A model generated the notes under the pieces. That model was not told where the DNA came from. It saw nothing but the letters and a program-made list of their open reading frames with translations, and made no database searches. Positions 1-10,051 of a DNA stretch of 29,386 nucleotides are shown here, piece by piece. Source of the DNA: Chara braunii (lineage: Eukaryota > Streptophyta > Charophyceae > Charales > Characeae); assembly GCA_003427395.1 (NCBI GenBank), contig BFEA01000258.1, positions 762,289-791,674 on the forward strand, in the 5' to 3' direction. How positions within the stretch are numbered: the first letter of the stretch is position 1; every line of letters starts with the position of its first letter. Made by a program: the position numbers and the translations under genes.

Positions 1-88
<88 letters not shown>

Positions 89-138
89 AAAAAAAGATAG
101 ATAGATAGATAGATATACAGAGAGAGAAAGAGAGAGCA
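1..138. repeat. (GA)n / (GATA)n compound microsatellite
   Basis: GA dinucleotides run unbroken to about 84, followed by an A-rich bridge. Five GATA units lie at 96-115, then more interrupted GA. The window starts inside the repeat, so its true length is unknown. Confidence 0.98.
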
Positions 139-140
139 AA

Positions 141-199
141 CCACACGTGTTGCGGCACCACGCTATAAAAAAAAAAAAAAAGTGGTGCTGGCAGTGTGG
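141..199. repeat. Nested inverted repeat around an A tract
   Basis: CCACAC (141-146) pairs with GTGTGG (194-199), and GCACCAC (155-161) pairs with GTGGTGC (182-188). A 15-nt A run (167-181) sits in the loop. Two stems nested in the right order make a single folded structure possible. Its role is unknown. Confidence 0.7.
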
Positions 200-710
200 C
201 AAAGTTTGGCGTGCAGGGCGTTTTTAGGCTCGAAGTCAATCGCTGGGCGATCATCACGGCGACTTATTATGTTGTTTTTCACTTAGTATTGTGCGGCCTA
301 CGGTGGCCGACTCTTTATAGCCGGAATGACGGACATGCGCAGAGATGAGGATAGAGCGTGTGTGGACGCGCGAATTTAAGGTGCAGATGATTTTCTATGG
401 TGCTATAAGTCGGTACTTCTGAGGATTAAAAGCTTGGTGTCTAGACCGACTGTGTGTGGGCTCGGGCCGTAGGTGGAGCATGGCTCCCATACGACAAAGG
501 TGTTAGATTTGGTTGTCAAAGGTCTGACCGATAGGCCAAAGTATAGCTTTAGGTTTTCTTTTTTTTGTAGGACCGTGCAACGTGTGGAACCCATTTATAT
601 GAGTTTCCGTTGTCAAGCGAATCGATCCCACCGAAGGACCCTCTCGGCCACATCACGCATGATTTGTGCAAGACTTTTCGTGGTGGAGCTTTCACCACTC
701 CTTTCGACTG
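200..710. other. No gene seen
   Basis: Mixed-composition sequence. Open frames on both strands are short and overlap each other. No recognisable protein, RNA gene or clear internal repeat was found. The frame over 473-856 runs antisense through the SINE-like repeat and is not credible as a gene. Confidence 0.5.
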
Positions 711-720
711 AGCCAGCCAT

Positions 721-832
721 CCCTCTCTCGAACCCGTATGACAAGATAGGGTCAAGCGAGGTACAACTTACCTCTGCCCAAGGGGTTGTCACCACTCTTG
801 GACAGACGTATCCCCGTCGAGCTACCGAACCA
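721..832 (-). mobile_element. SINE-like dispersed repeat, copy A
   Basis: The reverse complement aligns by eye with 4903-5030 and 19715-19846. Shared blocks are GGTAGCTC, GGGATACG and GGTGACA. Read on the minus strand it has an A-box-like TAGCTCGACGGG (813-824) and a B-box-like core GGTTCGA (within 724-734). That is the order expected of a pol III internal promoter, although the roughly 80-nt spacing is long for a tRNA. GAGGT...ACCTC forms a small hairpin that is also present in the copy at 19715. True ends and target-site duplications were not found. Confidence 0.5.
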
Positions 833-959
833 CGTGCGAAAGTTGCTTTGTTGTAATCGCAGAGGTGGCTCAGACGAAGACGTTTCTCATATGTTGTAGC
901 ATAGGGGGTACAAGCGGTCGTACGCCTTAATCAGAGCTATACGTGAGTCGTCGCTATGG

Positions 960-975
960 GGGATGATATCATCCC
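960..975. repeat. 16-bp perfect palindrome
   Basis: GGGATGATATCATCCC reads identically on both strands. It lies near the left edge of the long diverged repeat L, copy 1. No function assigned. Confidence 0.85.
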
Positions 976-2450
976 AAGCGCAACTCGGCGTCAGTCGACT
1001 ATGACGCTCTATCTAACCACGCGTTACACCATGCCAAAACAAAAATCATGTCACACAGAACGCGCCTAGTCCCTTTTTGTATCAGACCATAACTTTTATA
1101 ATATAAGAAACAATTAAGCATCACACGTGAGACTCAAATAAGCATCGCGAGGGCGCAGGCTTTGTCATATCGACTAGCCATGCATGAATACGTAAGCACT
1201 CGCAGTGATGGCGTACTATGTAGTACCCATAATCATCCGGCCCTCAATGATTTTGAGGGTCATTTTCGACACTCAAGTGTTGGCTAACACGCGTCTCGAG
1301 CAGTTAATTTCTTGACGCTAGACAATCGCTAAAGCGGTTGTGAGTCCTACCCTCTTATGAACCTTGCGCAGATGAGCGGTAGGCGGGCCTCGGCCCTTTG
1401 TAGCGGTTGAACACCCCTAACACTCAAAGTCGGGTTCCATCATTTAGGGTTTGGAAAGAGGTCAAGGGGTTCGATTTTAACAGCAACTACGGAATCCCCC
1501 TTTTCTCTTGATATGGTGAACACTCAAAGTCTACTTCACCAACACGTACGGTCATTATGGACCGCGCGAATGTGCACCATATAATTAAGAAGGGTTATAA
1601 AACACGTGGTGAACACTCTCACAATCAAAATGTGACTCTCTTTAAAATTTACTTATGATCGCAAACAAAGTCAAATTTGAACCTCCACTCAGACAATATA
1701 CTTGCAATCACATAAAGGATTTAACATCAACACACCACGTACTACATGGGGTAAACTTTAACCACTCTCTGCACTCATACCCCTTGCCTTATCGACACAA
1801 GCCTCAACCTTTGACCAACCTTTCAAAATAAAATGCTCGGTCATTTTTTAAGTGACCATTTAGTAAAATTCCAGGTAAAACCCAAAGAAACAATTCAACC
1901 GACAAAGGCTAAGGTCTTTAGGTTGAGTGACGATAATGAGTTAGAGTTGAGTCGTAAACTGACGAATCAGTAATCGACCTATTATCAAAAGGTATCAGCA
2001 AAGGATCCTTGTAGGGTTCGACTGGAACTAGTCAAATCTTGAATCGAAATGTCCAAAAGAACCTGTAATACAGCAAAGACCAATTCCTATAAATTTAACT
2101 ACAAGTGTATGAAGAATAATCCTTCATATTACATCTCACTCAAAAGTCTTATAAGACTAAAACTAAATCCTCCATTCAAATAAGTGTTCAAAGAAAGGGT
2201 GGATTGTTAAAACTTTTCCTATTCAAATATAATCTAACTCTTAAAAAACTAAAAAAAAATTGGCAACACATCTTTGGAGAAAGTGTTTTTTTCCAAAATT
2301 CGTACTCGTTTGAATATGAAATTTAAAACGATCCTTAACTTTACGAGTCAATTTTTTTCGAACTATCTGATTTAGTAAGAATTTGAGTAAGATCTCCTTT
2401 AGAGAAGTAAGTTTCTCATATTTATACAAAGTCAGATGTGAAATCGAAAT
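970..2450 (+). mobile_element. Long diverged repeat L, copy 1
   Basis: This stretch aligns in the same orientation with roughly 19930-21560. Collinear anchors are: a CGTTACAC...CCTAGTC block (near 1020-1072 versus 19955-20010); GGCGTACT...TACCCATAATCATC (1210-1238) versus the block near 20145-20175; GACACTCAAGTGTTG (about 1268-1282) versus GACACTCAAATGTTG (about 20210); and GTTGAGTCGTAAACTGAC (about 1947) versus GTTGAGTCGCAAACCGAC (about 20858). Alignment between anchors is weak, so the limits are approximate. It contains small palindromes at 1213-1226, 1241-1259 and 1322-1341. No coding domain is recognisable. It could be LTR or untranslated retroelement sequence, but no terminal motif proves this. 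Confidence 0.5.
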
Positions 2451-4058
2451 AAAATTTATGTTCTACTAAGACAAAAGTTTATTAACTCTTTAGATTTGTA
2501 TAAATTTACGTAACAGTCCAACAACAGGACTCGTTAAATACAGTGAAATAGGTCGAGGGTACTTTTTTATTTTTTGCCTCATACTTTAACTACCGCATGC
2601 GCAAAAAATGATTCCGTAATACTGTAAATAGGTCTACATCAAGCGGTGATAAAATTGACCTTGTGTTCGTACTACACGCGTATCGACTGATGCCTTAGCA
2701 TAAACTCGACATCTTCCTATTTATAGTTCTACTTCTCATACAATTCAACTCATTATCTCGACCTCAAATTTTCTTTCGTTATTGATCTTAGGACGATTGC
2801 CAGAGTTAGTTCGTCCGTCGCCTTTTATCGTTCATTGTGTCAAACTATTGGCGATAGAGCATGCACTAAGTGAGTGAGTCGACCGATTAAAAAAATGGAG
2901 AAGCGAGTCACGGACATTTCAAGGGTCACGAGCAAGGCTACCTAAAGCAGTTTGGGACCAAGAGATATGACAATGCGTTATTATGTTGTTCCCAACTAGG
3001 AAGGAGGGAATGAAGTCTGCAACTGTCGTGGGAGGATTCAGGTTGGGGTGGGTGAGAATTGGTCGTATGGTCTTCCATCCGGCAGACGTCTACCTGACTG
3101 AGGAAGTGTTCATGCAAGATCAAATAACACCTGTCTCTGTGAAGACCCTCCACGAATTTACCTATTTATGACTTCAATCATGAAGTTGGTACTAAGCCGT
3201 GGTGTTTGTCCTCTCATGAAGATAAAGTGGAGCGACATCGGAGTCGTTTACGACAATGTGAACGAGATAATCCGACATATGTATGAGAATGAGATTATGT
3301 AGATGTTTATGTGAATCATGTGGCACCACCACGCTCGACAGAGACCGTTAGTGTTCATTCATCATCACGACCGTGTAGGTCCCTTTGATGTCGGATTTCG
3401 TGTGTCAGAAAAATGCGATGATGAGACCCTCAAAGGACAAGAGGAGGGTTTGCTAAAACTTTATCATAATTGGTGACGGTTTTCTTGTGACGAAGGATCA
3501 CAGGAGCTCGGCATGACCTAACAATTTCGATGTATCTCCTGATACAAGATACGACTGATGTAGATCACATTGCTTGAGCGGAGAGGAAGTCGATGGTGTT
3601 TGACGGGATTTCATCGGAACTGTCAATGAAGAACGCGGTTTTCTTTCTGAGGCGCGGTTGGAGAGTCGACCGAATGTGATTCGGTGCCCGAACGAGTTAC
3701 AAGGATATACATTGGATTTTCACTACATTTCAAACATGAAGTTCATCTCTCCAGTCATCATTGGAGTGTTTTCCAAGCCTTCTGGAGAGCGAATGGTGTT
3801 CCTTTGGTTTCGAGACACTTTCGTTCAACACCTTAGGCGCCTAGGAGTACCCTTTGGTCCGTCTTGCTCACGTTGGCACGACGGATGGCGGAGCTCAACA
3901 ACACGAGTGATGTACAACTTCGATGGAAAGTACGAGTGCGGAGATTGTTGCAACGATGTGCTCATCCGAGGACATGCTCGATTGAAGAGGCGTACACTGA
4001 TAGCTCGCGTACTGTACGACTATTAACCGTCATAATTCTCTATAGGTCCTTTGATTAG
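2451..4058. other. Uncharacterised stretch, open frames only
   Basis: 2451-2930 is AT-rich with no feature. From about 2938 to 4058 composition is more balanced. There is a 122-codon forward frame at 3658-4026 (opening with TTG, first ATG at about 3736) that includes a small Cys cluster (CGDCC). No domain is recognised, there is no homologous copy in the window to test it, and shorter frames overlap on both strands. Treated as unproven; it may be degraded retroelement or exon-like DNA. Confidence 0.3.
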
Positions 4059-4258
4059 ACCACAAAGTGGATAGTATCCAAATAAGCCCTTATGATTGGA
4101 TTATCAGACTTCAGTCTTTAGGGACTATAACACAATAATTTTTTTACTATCCTACCTAGTTGGTGTCGATCAAGCGAGCATGGTCCATTTGCTCCAATGA
4201 TTATCATTTTTACCACAATTACGTTGTCGTTATGATAAAGGGCAAAGACGGTATGAAA

Positions 4259-4276
4259 TTTTTTTTTTTTTTTTTT
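4259..4276. repeat. Poly-T tract (18 nt)
   Basis: Uninterrupted T run. It could be the A-tail of an inserted retrotransposed element on the minus strand, but no such element was identified beside it. The surrounding 4060-4900 holds no supportable gene. Confidence 0.9.
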
Positions 4277-4902
4277 GGTTGTTTAGCTTGAAAAATACTC
4301 GCAGCTAGGCAATAACTTCTACAACAGGAAGTGTAAGTGGCATGGATAAAAGAGAGTAATGAGAAACGGAGAAATAAAAATTTTGGTTACTATGGTTACG
4401 ACATATTGGTTTTTCGAGATTCGATCGAGAAAAGTTGAAATCTACGTATATCGTGAATGTTAATTGAGATAAGGAAGCAACTTTTGTGTCGGTCCCAAGT
4501 GCATTAATTGTGGGACATTTTTGTTACTGAATATGTTTCAACGTCCTGGATTCTAATATGTTAATTCTGAATATTTTTTCTGTTGTCGGTTTTGTGATTC
4601 TTCCAAAGGACTACTATTTGTTCGACAAGACGAAGTCACTCTTATGTGTTTGCATGTATGTGTCTGGTTGCTACATTTATGTTTTCTCTACCAAGGGAAT
4701 GTGCTTCCATACGTGGCTAGAAACACTTAGAGTTGTGATTGGTCTCACTGAGCCTACCATTCGACCAACGTTGTTTGCTCCATAGGAAATCAACACCCTA
4801 CGGAACGAGCGATAGTTAGGTTTTATCGACATTTATACACAAGTTACTTGTACTGCAGCAAACGAGTAAAACGCCATTCGCTGGTCCACCTTTGCGATTG
4901 AA

Positions 4903-5030
4903 TGTAAAAACCTTCGTATGCAGATCAGTAGCTCGGTAGGGATACGCCTCTCAGGATGGTGACAACTCCTCATAGCATAAAAGTTGTGCCTTGCGGGACC
5001 CTGATCTGTCATAATGGACCGTGAGAGGTA
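4903..5030 (+). mobile_element. SINE-like dispersed repeat, copy B
   Basis: Aligns well with 19715-19846. Both start TGTAAAAACCTTCGTA, share GTAGCTC and GGGATACGCCT, and end GTGAGAGGTA. The A-box-like TAGCTCGGTAGG lies at 4929-4940, with one difference from the consensus. The B-box and the GAGGT/ACCTC hairpin of the other copies are eroded. Divergence implies an old insertion. Confidence 0.55.
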
Positions 5031-5549
5031 CGGTTGACACACCCAGCTAGAGCAGCACCCCCCCTCGTTTATTATGAAAGGCTTAAGGGAAATTGTCAAA
5101 CTCTAAGAAAAACACAAACTCCTGCATGATGTGGCTAAGAGGTCTCTCTTCCAGTGATGCGAGGGGCATTGTGTCCGACACTGGTCACGTAAGTCCGACA
5201 ACGAGTTCACCATATGTACTGAATCACAGACAATGGAAGTGGGAGTGGCAAAAACAAAGGAAGTAAAAGAGGGAGGGCTAAGGGAGAAAGTACAACAGTT
5301 AATTATTTTTTCTTCTTTTTTTAGGGTGGCTTTACAGTTTCACAGTACTCCTCGTCATCAGGAGACAGTTGCCTTCCCCAAGTTATGGTGGTGCATGGCT
5401 ATTTCAAACTTACCATATCTAGCTAGATCAAGGACTGACAGATTGAGAGTTTTTTCTTGATTCTATGAGTGACGGTGCGTCGACCACTGCGACGTCCAAC
5501 AACTGTTAACTGATTTAATTGTCATTATTTTTGCGAGTTTGGCTGCACA
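5031..5549. other. No gene seen
   Basis: No conserved protein, RNA gene or clear repeat. A 75-codon forward frame at 5233-5460 has no recognisable features and a T-rich interruption. Confidence 0.4.
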
Positions 5550-5599
5550 AGAGTCACATGGATGTGTTAATTCTGCTGTAGACTGGGTGAGTTCGACTT

Positions 5600-5830
5600 T
5601 TACGATTGTGTTTTTTCTGCTTATTGTTGTGGCTTATTGCGATTGCTGCGCAATTCCTGCGCATTGCAGTATTTCGCAGTGCACCGCTATGTATTGTCAT
5701 GTTTCGCTGAGCTTTGTTGGGTTATGCTATTGGGTGGCTTGTTGTGCACTATTGTGGTGCCTTGTTGCTGCATACGGTTGTTGTGTGCGCTATGTTTTGC
5801 TGCCTCTATTGCGTTTTTACTTGCATTTCG
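5600..5830. repeat. Cryptically simple TTG/GCTG-rich DNA
   Basis: The plus strand is rich in near-repeats of TTGTTGTG, GCTGCG and ATTGTGGTGC. The Cys/Leu/Val-rich frame across it (5539-5835) is a by-product of this composition. The reverse complement of 22160-22520 has the same vocabulary, so both may be remnants of one degenerate satellite-like repeat. Confidence 0.4.
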
Positions 5831-5921
5831 AATAGAGCATATGGGGTGTGTTGTATTCGAGTGTACCCCTTCTAGGTTGCGTAGTAGCAGTTTGGTCAGG
5901 GGGAACGACATCATGATTTGA

Positions 5922-6257
5922 GGGTGTGATCGGGCTTCCGCAAAAGGGTCATTGTTGCCAAGTATGGTGCCGTTAGGGTGCTGTTACACAATTGCATTTC
6001 GACCAACTTGTTAAGCGTTGTCGAGCGCACTGCCCTCACGGAGGGGTACATGAGGTCCACGCCTAGATCGGATCCGCAAGTGAACAGTCGTGAGGGGCGT
6101 CGATCTCCTACGCGCGGCTCTGCACCGGTCGACTAGGATATCCAACCCTAACCACGCTGTCGGAGATGATACCCTTCAAGGATATCCGCTCATGATTTTG
6201 TAGTCGACACAACATCGACACCAACTGCCAGAACTGAGACGACTAAAAATAGAAAAT
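5922..6257. other. No gene seen
   Basis: GC-richer spacer with no supportable coding frame, RNA gene or repeat copy. Confidence 0.4.
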
Positions 6258-6261
6258 AAGG

Positions 6262-6700
6262 GTAAACCCCTCGACTATTATGGTCGAGAAAAAGTTAGTA
6301 AGGGCAAACGTTGAAACACGGTCTGTACTGACAAGAGTCAGAGGTTATTTTTTTTTTAATGCTCTTCAGCGTCGTCGCAACGCATGCAAGGACGACGAAG
6401 GTTAATGGATTAAAAATTTGAATGATCGCGCGCCATTTCGACACACGCAGAGGCTGAAAAAGGGTCATTAAATAAAACCTCCACAAAGGCTGGGGGGTTA
6501 GTCAAAACATAAAAGACGTATGGTTGGATACGGTGCGCGATAGAAGTAGGAAGCGTGAAAATATAACAAACCCCTCGACCGCTGAGACCTAGGGGTCGGT
6601 TTGGGTTAGCATTGTGAAGGAAACTAATGTCGGTATGATTTAGTTTGATAAAATTAATAAACTCCCCGACCGTCTGGCCGGGGCGGCTATAAAAGCCTAA
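6262..6700. repeat. Three related hairpins with an AAACCCCTCGACC-like left arm
   Basis: AAAC(C/T)CC(C/T)CGAC recurs near 6264, 6568 and 6660, each time followed by a matching right arm. The pairs are CTCGAC (6270-6275) with GTCGAG (6283-6288), CGACC (6576-6580) with GGTCG (6594-6598), and CCCCG (6664-6668) with CGGGG (6679-6683). Spacing is irregular. The units look like diverged copies of one palindromic repeat. Confidence 0.5.
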
Positions 6701-6759
6701 ATAAGCCTACCGCTGTTGAACGGCGGTACCCACCCTAGTTTGATTTACCGTAGGAATGA

Positions 6760-6796
6760 GACTTGGGCTCGGACCACTAGCTAGCCCGAGCTCTCT
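6760..6796. repeat. Small hairpin GCTCGG/CCGAGC
   Basis: GCTCGG near 6770 pairs with CCGAGC near 6786. This is one of many short inverted repeats in this part of the window. Confidence 0.5.
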
Positions 6797-6965
6797 TACA
6801 CTATCTATAGTTGAGTTACACCCCTTATCTGAAATGGGAACTAGCTTAGTAGGTTTAGGTTGTGACTGTCATATTATAGGTTTTGGGATCGAGTCTGCCT
6901 GACCCTGAGCTAACTCCTTTTTGTTAAGGAGCAGCGTTGGGGCCGCCCACTTTCAACCAGCTCGA

Positions 6966-7010
6966 GGTCTGGCGAGACTCGAACCCGCGATCTTAGGAAG
7001 GAAAGTGAGA
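6966..7010 (-). mobile_element. tRNA-like T-arm segment 1 (SINE or tRNA relic)
   Basis: On the minus strand 6988-6972 reads GCGGGTTCGAGTCTCGC, a 5-bp stem (one G-U) with a 7-nt TTCGAGT loop. This matches a tRNA T-arm and B-box, and it continues into CCA. Upstream D-arm and acceptor pairing is missing, so it is not a functional tRNA. Confidence 0.5.
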
Positions 7011-7045
7011 CAAGCGGAAGAAGATTTCACAATGTGCACGTTAGT

Positions 7046-7105
7046 TGGATGGCGGGACTTGAACCCGTGATCTCTAAGTTGCAAGTAGTAACGGTTAGCC
7101 CCCGT
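7046..7105 (-). mobile_element. tRNA-like T-arm segment 2 (SINE or tRNA relic)
   Basis: On the minus strand 7068-7052 reads ACGGGTTCAAGTCCCGC followed by CA. It is preceded by GGGGGCTAACC, a weak A-box-like block at roughly tRNA spacing. Its 3' half aligns with segment 1 (AGATC, then the T-arm, then GCCA), so the two are related tandem units about 80 bp apart. No acceptor stem or clean anticodon arm forms, so this is a tRNA-derived repeat rather than a tRNA gene. Confidence 0.45.
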
Positions 7106-7127
7106 TGTGACACTTGGCACAACGGGG
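7100..7127. repeat. Perfect 10-bp hairpin
   Basis: CCCCGTTGTG (7100-7109) pairs exactly with CACAACGGGG (7118-7127) across an 8-nt loop. It sits directly at the 5' side (minus strand) of tRNA-like segment 2. Confidence 0.9.
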
Positions 7128-7339
7128 TAGTTAGTAGTTAAATTCCTTTTTTTTTTACTTTTTCTTTTTAGTGTTTAGTTATTAGTTAGATTCGTTTTCT
7201 ATTTTTCTCTTTGCCCGTAGTCGGCTTTTAGAGATTCACATTAATTAATCTGCCTCTGACATGAGGGCAAATTCATTACCGAGAAAATGATTGCAGGCTT
7301 TGGTGAGATTCCGACGCGATTTCGTACGTGCAGGATCCC

Positions 7340-8035
7340 CGTGCACCGGGAGGAGAAGGGCACGATGGGAAGAAGGGAGAGTATTATGAAATGACAAGGA
7401 GTGCGCCACGCAGAAGAAGGGGGGGACGAACGCGCGGAGGAAGAAGACGAAGAAGACGGGGGAGGAAGATCAACAACGAGCAGACGTAAAGGTAGCGCGC
7501 GCGAGCGGAAGGAGAAAGCGCGAGGTAGGAGAGCATCCGAGAGTGAAGGATAGCAAGGGAAGTAGAGACTTAGTAGGAGATCAGGAGATTCACGCGGAAA
7601 GTAGTAGAGCGTGAGAAGGAGGGAAAACAAAAGAAGAAGAAGAGGAAGAAGGAGGAGAAGACGACGAGGGAGAAGAAGACGAAGGAAAAGGAGAGCGGCG
7701 ATCCAGTTGGCAGTCAAAGTATCCGTTGCCGACTCTCAGCTGTCGACACCCTCATCCCGCGGGCTTCGGAGAGGATGAAGGCGGGTCGTCGAGCAGTTAC
7801 TTTCGTGTCCTCGCTCACATCAGCGCGTTCCGACTGGAGAAGTTCCCCGAATCTGGGAAAAGGTGGACGTCTAGAAGAAGGGGGAGAAGGAGGAAGGAGA
7901 AGGAGGAAGGAGGAGGAGGAAGAGAAGAGGAAGAAGGTCGAGCTTTTTACCTGCGAAACGGGGAGCGTCCGGCTATCGACGACGACGATCGTAACAACGA
8001 CGGCCACAACGAGAGAAAGGGGACAGGTAAGTTCT
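7340..8035. repeat. Purine-rich low-complexity DNA
   Basis: The plus strand is dominated by GAAGAAG, GGAGGA and GAGAAG runs. Long frames on both strands (Leu-rich on minus, Arg/Glu/Lys-rich on plus) follow directly from this composition and are not taken as genes. Confidence 0.75.
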
Positions 8036-8068
8036 CCTAGCACGGCTGACCTCTCTCATTACTTCCAT

Positions 8069-8225
8069 CGATAGGATGAGCAAAATAGAAGGAATCTACC
8101 GATGGAACGTAAGAAATATACACTGCCACGTGTGTGTATGGGCACACGACTGATTGATTCGGTAAGATGACCAAAATCGAATGGATCTCCCGCTACAACA
8201 TGGAAATACACGCTAGCACTTGAGC
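8069..8225 (+). repeat. Two diverged direct repeats, period about 91 bp
   Basis: The block starting CGATAGGATGAGCAAAATAG at 8069 recurs as CGGTAAGATGACCAAAATCG at 8160 and continues to align for about 65 bp. Both copies translate in one forward frame to a K-I-E-x-I-x-R-x-N pattern, but neither sits in a long open frame. It may be a decayed coding repeat or chance. Confidence 0.5.
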
Positions 8226-8289
8226 TCACCCACTGTCCCGCCTTCGTCCCCGCTCGTCCACGGACTTGCCAGTTGAGCATGCATGTGTA

Positions 8290-8312
8290 AGTGTATGTGT
8301 GTGTGTGTGTGA
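8290..8312. repeat. (GT)n microsatellite
   Basis: Short, slightly interrupted GT run. Confidence 0.9.
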
Positions 8313-8344
8313 GGTTGAGAGAGAATTCTTACCTGGGCGCGCGC

Positions 8345-8504
8345 GCGTTACACTGATGAATCCATCGAGTTGCTTGCCCGGGTCGAAAGGCCCGGGTAAC
8401 CTTCTTAAGGCTCATCGTGACGGGGATAGATTGTTGTAATCAACGTTCTGGGCCGCACGCGTCCTACACTGATGAGCCCGCTGGCAGGCATACTTGTGTC
8501 GAAG
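8345..8504 (+). other. Paired hammerhead-like core motifs
   Basis: Two copies of a block occur 116 bp apart. Each has TACACTGATGA, then exactly 24 nt, then CGAAA (8384-8388) or CGAAG (8500-8504). CTGATGA starts at 8353 and 8469. CTGATGA plus GAAA are the invariant core strands of hammerhead ribozymes. However, I could not close convincing stems II and III or place the cleavage-site U-H, and copy 2 has GAAG. A duplicated motif is certain; ribozyme identity is not. Confidence 0.3.
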
Positions 8505-8516
8505 CAGGAAAATAGC

Positions 8517-8600
8517 GAGTATATATTCATTATATTATTAGTATTATTCTATTATTATTTTACCATTATTTATTTATTATTATTATTACTATTTATTTTC
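8517..8600. repeat. Imperfect ATT/ATTT-rich repeat
   Basis: Interrupted TTATTA and TTATTTA units, probably a degenerate relative of the (ATT)n arrays further right. Confidence 0.8.
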
Positions 8601-8689
8601 TCCGCCTTGCAGGCGGATCCGTTGAGAGGAGGGACACTATGCTAAGCATCGAAAATAACGAAGAAGGATGTGAAAAGGACATTTGTGGG

Positions 8690-9330
8690 GGATCGAGATG
8701 AGTGAGCAAGGAGGCGAAGGAGGCGAGGTAGAGGAAAGAGAAGGTCATGGAGGTGGAAACACGCAAGCAAAGAAGATGATAGTGCGGAAGAAGGTGGCGC
8801 ATGAGAGAGAAGGACGAGGAGTACGGGTACGAGAAGGCGAGGGAAAGGTGATAGCAACGGGGAAGAAATGCAGCCGCGCGAAGGTAGCGAGACTCGAGAG
8901 AGATTGTGCGTGGACAGAAAAGCACGGAAGGGTGGAGGTAGAACGCGGGAGAAAAGAAGATGGCTGCGCAAGAAAAGATGGCACAAGAGGAGGGAGAAGA
9001 GGGGAGGAGAAGAAGAAAAAGGAGAAGAAGAGGGAAGAAGGAGAAGAAAAAGAAGGAGAAGAAGAGGGAGAAGAGGGAAGAAGGAGAAGAAAAAAAAGGA
9101 GAAGGAGAGGGAGAAGAGGAAGGACGTCCCGGCAACATGAGAGGAATGCTTCGCGCAAGAAGGAGAGGAAATGTAAGAGAGGAGAGAACGTAGGGGCCGA
9201 AGCTGTCAATACAGATGACGAGGGGCAGATCGGAAGGGGGAGAGCTCTAGAGAAGGAAGGAATAGTAGTGAGGGAGGAGAAGAAGAAGATGAGAGAGGGG
9301 AAAGAGAGAGAGGGCGATCAAGTGGTCTTC
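8690..9330. repeat. Polypurine region with a 140-bp pure purine run
   Basis: The plus strand is overwhelmingly A and G. 8985-9124 has no pyrimidine at all. Internal repetition of AGGAGAAGAAGAGGGAAGAA-type blocks is visible. The forward Glu/Arg/Lys frame over 8683-9333 lacks any non-repetitive domain and is attributed to the repeat. Confidence 0.85.
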
Positions 9331-9521
9331 TAGGGAAGAGGCGAGCGTGAGGTATCAAGGTCTGGTGAGGGAAACAATATACGTACCTGGTGCATGAAGA
9401 GAGGTCGGTTATGGTGTTGATAGTCATGTGCTTTGGTCTTCGAGATTTGAAGAGAGACTGTTGTGTGAACACAGCTGTAGGTGGGATAATCGGGTAAAGT
9501 AGGTTGGATAGGGCGCATGGT

Positions 9522-9955
9522 GGTCCTTGGGTGAAAGTGGCATCTGCGTATTGGGGAACGAGGTAGTGAGTGATACAGGAGACATACCTGGTGCCTGCGG
9601 CGAAAGGCATTGGCCGGTATCTGCTCGTACTTCGGGAAGTTGTTGAACGTCACCAGCGGCATGATAGATAGGCCAGATAGGATATGCCATTCGTCGGCAT
9701 GATAGATAGGCCAGATAGGATATGCCATTCGTAGGCTAGGTGCCACGTAGAAAATCGATATCAGTTCCCTGTTGACGAGGATGAAACTCGTCCAACGTCG
9801 CCACTTATGAGCTTTTGCTGTGCTCTTACTTGATGGAATGCTTGTTGCAATTCTGCTTTTTATTCGGGGTCAAGACTATCTGGTTCCATGTGTATGATGC
9901 TGCGTAGTGTCCCAGTATTAGCTATTGCTCATTTTCTTTCCGGTCATTATTTGAA
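9522..9955. mobile_element. Composite repeat, module A copy 1
   Basis: Aligns collinearly with 11545-11943. Shared landmarks include ATGGTGGTCCTTGGGTG versus ATGGTCCTGGGTAC, GTGGCATCTG, GGGAGTTGTTGA versus GGAAGTTGTTGA, GGCCAGATA, TCGGGGT and CATGTGTATGAT versus TATGTGTATGAT. Copy 1 carries an internal 38-bp duplication (9657-9732) and is followed at once by (ATT)n. No coding potential is evident. Element ends are unknown. Confidence 0.6.
9657..9732. repeat. Exact 38-bp tandem duplication
   Basis: Units 9657-9694 and 9695-9732 are identical, starting CGGCATGATAGATAGGCC. The related module at 11545-11943 has a single version, so the duplication is specific to this copy and recent. It could also be an assembly effect. 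Confidence 0.95.
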
Positions 9956-9960
9956 TTTAG

Positions 9961-10051
<91 letters not shown>

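Noticed and set aside
5539-5835. Cys/Leu/Val-rich frame that looks like a transmembrane protein
   Set aside because: Composition of TTG/TGC-rich cryptic repeat DNA; overlapping frames are open as well and no start context or domain supports it.
6688-6696. TATAAAAG as a TATA box
   Set aside because: No supportable gene lies downstream and such motifs are common by chance.
6966-7127. Functional tRNA genes
   Set aside because: Only T-arms are intact; acceptor and anticodon stems do not pair.
7241-7717. 158-codon Leu/Ser/Pro-rich minus-strand frame resembling a membrane protein
   Set aside because: Hydrophobicity comes from CTT/CTC codons of the complementary pyrimidine strand; both strands are open for the same reason.
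8683-9333. 216-codon Glu/Arg/Lys-rich forward frame
   Set aside because: It lies entirely in polypurine DNA. Low-complexity purine sequence rarely contains stops in this frame, and no globular segment or domain is present.
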